Positions 4,507 through 7,438 of a DNA stretch of 7,438 nt are shown piece after piece (positions within the stretch are counted from its first letter, which is position 1; each line of letters begins with the position of its first letter). The notes under the pieces are model-generated. The model had not been told where the DNA came from and did not search any database. It saw only the letters and a list, made by a program, of their open reading frames with translations. Location: positions 1 through 7,438 of the forward strand of contig JAEHDC010000030.1 in assembly GCA_016880595.1 (NCBI GenBank), written 5' to 3'. This DNA comes from Candidatus Saccharimonadota bacterium (GTDB lineage: Bacteria > Patescibacteriota > Saccharimonadia > Saccharimonadales > EFPC-124). Made by a program: the position numbers and the translations under genes.

Positions 4507-6624
4507 ATGGGCACAATTAACCCCTTTGGTAAAGAAATTATAAAAGTAGAGACGGAATTTTGTGGCCGTACGTTAAGCTTAGAGGTCAACCGAGTTGGCT
4601 TTCGCGCAACTGCCAGCGTAATTGCGCGCTACGGCGACACTGTTGTGCTTGGCACGGCTATGGTTAGCGAAGGCCCGGCTCGTGGCTTTGATTACTTTCC
4701 GCTCAGCATTGATTATGAAGAAAAAATGTATGCAGCCGGTAAGGTGAGCGGTAGCCGTTTTATTAAGCGCGAAGGTCGTCCAAGCGACGAAGCCATTTTA
4801 ATCGGCCGGCTTATTGATCGACCAATTCGTCCGCTGTGGCCAAAAGGCTACCACAATGAAGTGCAAGGTGTGGCCAGTGTTCTTAGCTTGGATCCGTCAT
4901 TCCGCCCAGATGCCATTGCCATGATTGCCATGAGCACTGCCTTTATGTTAACTGGCGCGCCGTTTGACGGCCCGGTTGCTGGCGTGCGCATTGGCCTTAA
5001 AGATGGCCAGCCACAAGCGTTTTTACCTCTGGAAGAGATGAATAATAACGAGCTTGATCTTGTAGTTGCTGGCACAAAAAACGGCATTATGATGGTAGAA
5101 GCTGGCGCAAGCGAGGTGAGAGAGGAGAAAATCCTCGAAGCCATGGCTTGGGCGCATCAGGCAATCCAACCAGCAATTGATTTGCAGAACCAGCTGTTTG
5201 AACAGTTGGGCATTGTAAAAAATGAAGAATTTGAGCTAAAGCTTCCTAGCGAAGACGTACAGCAAAGAGTCGCTGGCTGGCTAGAAGGTAGGCTTGGCGT
5301 TGGTCTGCGCGCACCGTATCCAGAGCGCAATGATTTGGTAAAAAATTTGCGCAAAGAAGCTCACGCTCACTTTGAGCAAGAAATTGGTGAGGAAGAATAC
5401 CGCGAAATTAAAAACGATTATGACGACGCCATCACCATGGCCGTTCATAAAGACATCCGCAAAGGTATCTTGGAAGAGGGTGTGCGCCCAGACGGTCGCA
5501 GCTTGACTGAAATTCGTCCTCTAAGCTCTGAAGTCGGGATACTTCCACGCACCCACGGCTCTAGCTTGTTTACTCGCGGCATGACTCAGGGAATGAACAT
5601 CGTAACCTTGGCGCCACTTAGTTATTCCCAGATTGTGGATACCATGGAACGCGATACCGAGCGCCGCTACCTGCACCACTATAATGCTCCCGGTTACACA
5701 GTTGGCGAAGTACGCCGTTTGGGCAGTCCTGGTCGTCGTGAAATTGGTCACGGCTATCTGGCAGAACGCGCATTGACGGCAGTATTGCCCAGCGAAGAAG
5801 ATTTTCCGTACATGATTCGCAGCGTCACCGAAATTATGAGCCAAAACGGTAGCACCTCTATGGCCGCTACTTGCAGTAGCTGCTTGGCGCTTATGGACGC
5901 TGGTGTGCCAATTAAGGCGCCCGTTAGTGGTATTGCCATGGGGCTGATGACCGACGGCGAAAAAGTTGTAATTTTAAGTGATATCGCCGATGCCGAAGAT
6001 TTTGCTGGCGACATGGACTTTAAAACTGCTGGTACAACCAAAGGTGTTACTGCGCTGCAAATGGATATGAAAGTTCATGGCTTGCCAGTTCCAGTGTTAG
6101 AAAAGGCTTTGATGCAAGGCCGCGAAGGTCGCGATAAGCTGTTGGAACACATGCTACAAACTTTGGCTGAGCCTCGCAAAGAGCTTAGTCCGTATGCTCC
6201 ACGGATAGAAAAATTGATGATTAAGCCAGAGAAAATTCGAGAAGTCATTGGTAAGGGTGGCGAAGTTATTAATAAGATTATTGCCGAAACCGGCGCTGAA
6301 ATCGACATTAAAGACGACGGTTTGGTAACTGTTGCTGCTGTTGATGCCAAGGCAATTGAAGCTGCGCTTAAGATGATTCAAGACATTGTGGCTGAGCCAG
6401 AAGTTGGCAAAATTTACGATGGAACAGTGGTGAAATTGATGGAATTTGGCGCTTTTGTAAATATTATGCCAGGCCGTGACGGCTTGGTGCACATCAGTCA
6501 ATTGGCTGATAGGCGCGTCGAAAAGGTTACCGACGTTGTTAAAGAAGGTGATAAAGTGCGCGTGAAACTCACAGCAATTGACGACCAAGGACGCCTAAAT
6601 CTAAGCATGAAAGAAGCAAAGTAG
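4507..6624 (+). CDS. pnp: Polyribonucleotide nucleotidyltransferase (PNPase)
   Basis: PNPase degrades RNA 3' to 5' by phosphorolysis, releasing nucleoside diphosphates, and can run in reverse to add tails. It works as a ring-shaped trimer. The 705-residue product is full length: a first RNase PH domain (about 10-145) with DYEEKMYAAGKVSGSRFIKR (69-88), a helical linker (about 240-315), the catalytic second RNase PH domain (about 325-555), a KH domain with the GxxG loop IGKGG (581-585), and an S1 domain from about 633 with VVKLMEFGAFV and DGLVHISQL. Catalytic Asp498, Asp504 and Lys506 correspond to E. coli Asp486, Asp492 and Lys494. The usual FTRGETQ motif reads FTRGMTQ (355-361). The ATG has a strong Shine-Dalgarno 7 bases upstream. 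Identification is secure. Confidence 0.98.
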   Translation: MGTINPFGKEIIKVETEFCGRTLSLEVNRVGFRATASVIARYGDTVVLGTAMVSEGPARGFDYFPLSIDYEEKMYAAGKVSGSRFIKREGRPSDEAILIGRLIDRPIRPLWPKGYHNEVQGVASVLSLDPSFRPDAIAMIAMSTAFMLTGAPFDGPVAGVRIGLKDGQPQAFLPLEEMNNNELDLVVAGTKNGIMMVEAGASEVREEKILEAMAWAHQAIQPAIDLQNQLFEQLGIVKNEEFELKLPSEDVQQRVAGWLEGRLGVGLRAPYPERNDLVKNLRKEAHAHFEQEIGEEEYREIKNDYDDAITMAVHKDIRKGILEEGVRPDGRSLTEIRPLSSEVGILPRTHGSSLFTRGMTQGMNIVTLAPLSYSQIVDTMERDTERRYLHHYNAPGYTVGEVRRLGSPGRREIGHGYLAERALTAVLPSEEDFPYMIRSVTEIMSQNGSTSMAATCSSCLALMDAGVPIKAPVSGIAMGLMTDGEKVVILSDIADAEDFAGDMDFKTAGTTKGVTALQMDMKVHGLPVPVLEKALMQGREGRDKLLEHMLQTLAEPRKELSPYAPRIEKLMIKPEKIREVIGKGGEVINKIIAETGAEIDIKDDGLVTVAAVDAKAIEAALKMIQDIVAEPEVGKIYDGTVVKLMEFGAFVNIMPGRDGLVHISQLADRRVEKVTDVVKEGDKVRVKLTAIDDQGRLNLSMKEAK

Positions 6625-6657
6625 CTTGGTCTAAATTACGTCAGGTAAATCTGTATT

Positions 6658-6684
6658 AAAACGCCACTCCCAGAGCGGCGTTTT
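6658..6684. terminator. pnp intrinsic terminator, probably bidirectional
   Basis: AAAACGCC (6658-6665) pairs with GGCGTTTT (6677-6684). Inside, after one A/C mismatch, CTC pairs with GAG around a CCA loop. The flanking A and T runs make it a good terminator on both strands. It lies 34 bases after the pnp stop. Confidence 0.85.
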
Positions 6685-6708
6685 ATGTTGATAAAATCAT
6701 TGAGCAAT

Positions 6709-6742
6709 TTGTCGCGTTCTGCATAGTTTCGTAAAATATAAT
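6709..6742 (+). promoter_or_regulatory. Candidate promoter for the GH13 gene
   Basis: TTGTCG at 6709-6714 and TAAAAT at 6732-6737 are separated by 17 bases. An overlapping perfect TATAAT at 6737-6742 is an alternative -10. Transcription would start near 6744-6750, about 20-25 bases before the GTG start. Confidence 0.45.
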
Positions 6743-6769
6743 TTCCGGTTTAATTGGTGGGGTATTGCA

Positions 6770-7369
6770 GTGAGCGGTGAGTTTTTTCCTGGTTTTGAAG
6801 AAGGGCGTAAGCTAAATAAAACGGATGATGAGCCAGATTTTTGGCATGATAACCCGGCTATTTATCAGATTTATCCACGAAGCTTTAATGATCATGCTGA
6901 TGGTGGCGAGGGAACGATTCGCGGCATTACAGAAAAGCTTCCGTATTTAAAAGGCGAGGAGGATTCGCTTGGCGTTGACGCAATTTGGTTGACGCCTTTT
7001 TATGATTCGCCAATGGTGGATGGTGGCTATGATGTCAAAACATACCGTGAAGTTTATGCTAATTTTGGTCACATGGATGATTTTAAAGAGTTGGTTACTG
7101 CGGCGCACGAGCGTGAGATAAAGGTGATGGTGGACTTTGTGCCTAATCACATGTCAACTCAGAGTGATTGGTACAAAGAGGCTTGCGCTTCTAGGGATAA
7201 TCCCAGGAGTGATTGGTTTGTGTTTCGCGATGCAAAGCCAGACGGCGCATTGCCAAATAATTGGCCAAGTGAGTTCCGTGGACGTCGATGTAATCGTAGC
7301 TCGGGTAAAATCTGTCAAGCTCCCACTTCCCGCAACACCCTGTCTCGCACCCCTGTTGTAATCTGTTGA
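6770..7369 (+). CDS. GH13 alpha-amylase/alpha-glucosidase family protein, truncated after about 169 residues
   Basis: GH13 enzymes of this type hydrolyse or transfer alpha-glucosyl units of oligosaccharides in the cytoplasm (no signal peptide is seen). The GTG start has GGTGGGG 7 bases upstream. The N-terminal part of the catalytic barrel is clear: NPAIYQIYPRSF (28-39), LGVDAIWLTPFYDSPM (67-82), GGYDVKTYREVYANFG (85-100), and conserved region I DFVPNH (122-127), then DWFVFRDAKPDGALPNNW (148-165), as in oligo-1,6-glucosidase or sucrose-hydrolase-like members. After Phe169 (about 7276), where a Gly-Gly-x-Ala-Trp type segment is expected, the sequence turns into unrelated Arg/Ser/Cys-rich residues ending at 7369. 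The nucleophile Asp, acid Glu and third Asp are all missing, so this product would be inactive. Either the gene is broken or the join is an assembly artefact. Confidence 0.8.
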   Translation: MSGEFFPGFEEGRKLNKTDDEPDFWHDNPAIYQIYPRSFNDHADGGEGTIRGITEKLPYLKGEEDSLGVDAIWLTPFYDSPMVDGGYDVKTYREVYANFGHMDDFKELVTAAHEREIKVMVDFVPNHMSTQSDWYKEACASRDNPRSDWFVFRDAKPDGALPNNWPSEFRGRRCNRSSGKICQAPTSRNTLSRTPVVIC

Positions 7370-7438
7370 GTGAATTCTTTAATCTTAGTTTTATTTTTTA
7401 AATTTTTAATATTATCTTCAAACCTAGCGGCGTAAGCC
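7315..7438 (-). CDS. C-terminal end of an unidentified protein (partial, enters from right edge)
   Basis: On the minus strand a frame enters from the right edge and stays open for 40 codons to a TGA at 7317-7315. It reads plausibly as a C-terminus: a Lys/Asn-rich helix (RFEDNIKNLKNKTKIKEF) followed by TTGVRDRVLREVGA. This frame covers the stretch where the amylase homology has already ended, so it probably belongs to a different gene joined tail to tail. I do not recognise the family. Forty codons open by chance is possible, hence modest confidence. Confidence 0.4.
   Translation of the reverse strand, partial: AYAARFEDNIKNLKNKTKIKEFTQQITTGVRDRVLREVGA

Noticed and set aside
6154..6588. A 144-residue minus-strand frame inside pnp
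   Set aside because: pnp is intact and conserved over this stretch, covering the KH and S1 domains; the minus frame is Asn/Phe/His-rich with no recognisable motif.
1..7438. A circular element in which the minus-strand gene at the left edge continues from the right edge
   Set aside because: Joining position 1 to 7438 shifts the frame and meets a TAG after four codons, and no shared sequence is visible at the two ends.
1..7438. CRISPR arrays, tRNA or rRNA genes, insertion sequences
   Set aside because: No regularly spaced direct repeats, no cloverleaf-like or rRNA-like sequence and no transposase motifs were seen on either strand.

Overview
The window looks like a piece of a small-genome bacterium of the Candidate Phyla Radiation, most probably a Candidatus Saccharibacteria (TM7) relative. 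I infer this from the gene order (degenerate DHH protein, truB, rpsO, pnp), the short TruB, the style of the PNPase and S15 sequences, and the moderate GC. It is an inference from family knowledge, not a database result.

Layout. Positions 1-750 (minus strand) hold the first 250 codons of a DUF4419-domain protein that runs off the left edge. It is visibly richer in G/C than everything to its right. A short AT-rich divergent intergenic stretch (751-869) follows. Then come, on the plus strand, a 653-residue protein with an N-terminal DHH-like fold that has lost its metal-binding motifs plus a 400-residue Pro/Glu/Gln-rich tail (870-2831), and truB (2837-3520). Next is a 530-base stretch where ribF often sits in bacteria. 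Here it instead holds a small cysteine-containing ORF (3538-3813), an overlapping hydrophobic ORF (3719-3952), two hairpins and a possible terminator. rpsO (4051-4317) and pnp (4507-6624) follow, each with its own candidate promoter and a convincing intrinsic terminator. A GH13 alpha-amylase/alpha-glucosidase gene starts at 6770, but its homology stops abruptly near 7276. The last 120 bases read as the C-terminal end of an unrelated minus-strand gene.

How it fits together. truB (tRNA U55 pseudouridylation), rpsO (ribosomal protein S15) and pnp (3'-to-5' RNA decay) form the conserved translation/RNA-metabolism neighbourhood. In many bacteria this also contains nrnA (DHH nanoRNase) and ribF. 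Here the nrnA position is held by an apparently catalytically dead derivative with a disordered tail, and ribF is absent. Terminators after rpsO and pnp and separate promoters suggest that the classic rpsO-pnp operon is split into single-gene units.

Both ends show abrupt changes of content: GC-rich DUF4419 on the left, and the broken amylase plus a foreign C-terminus on the right. These may be horizontal acquisition and rearrangement, or assembly chimerism. The sequence alone cannot decide.
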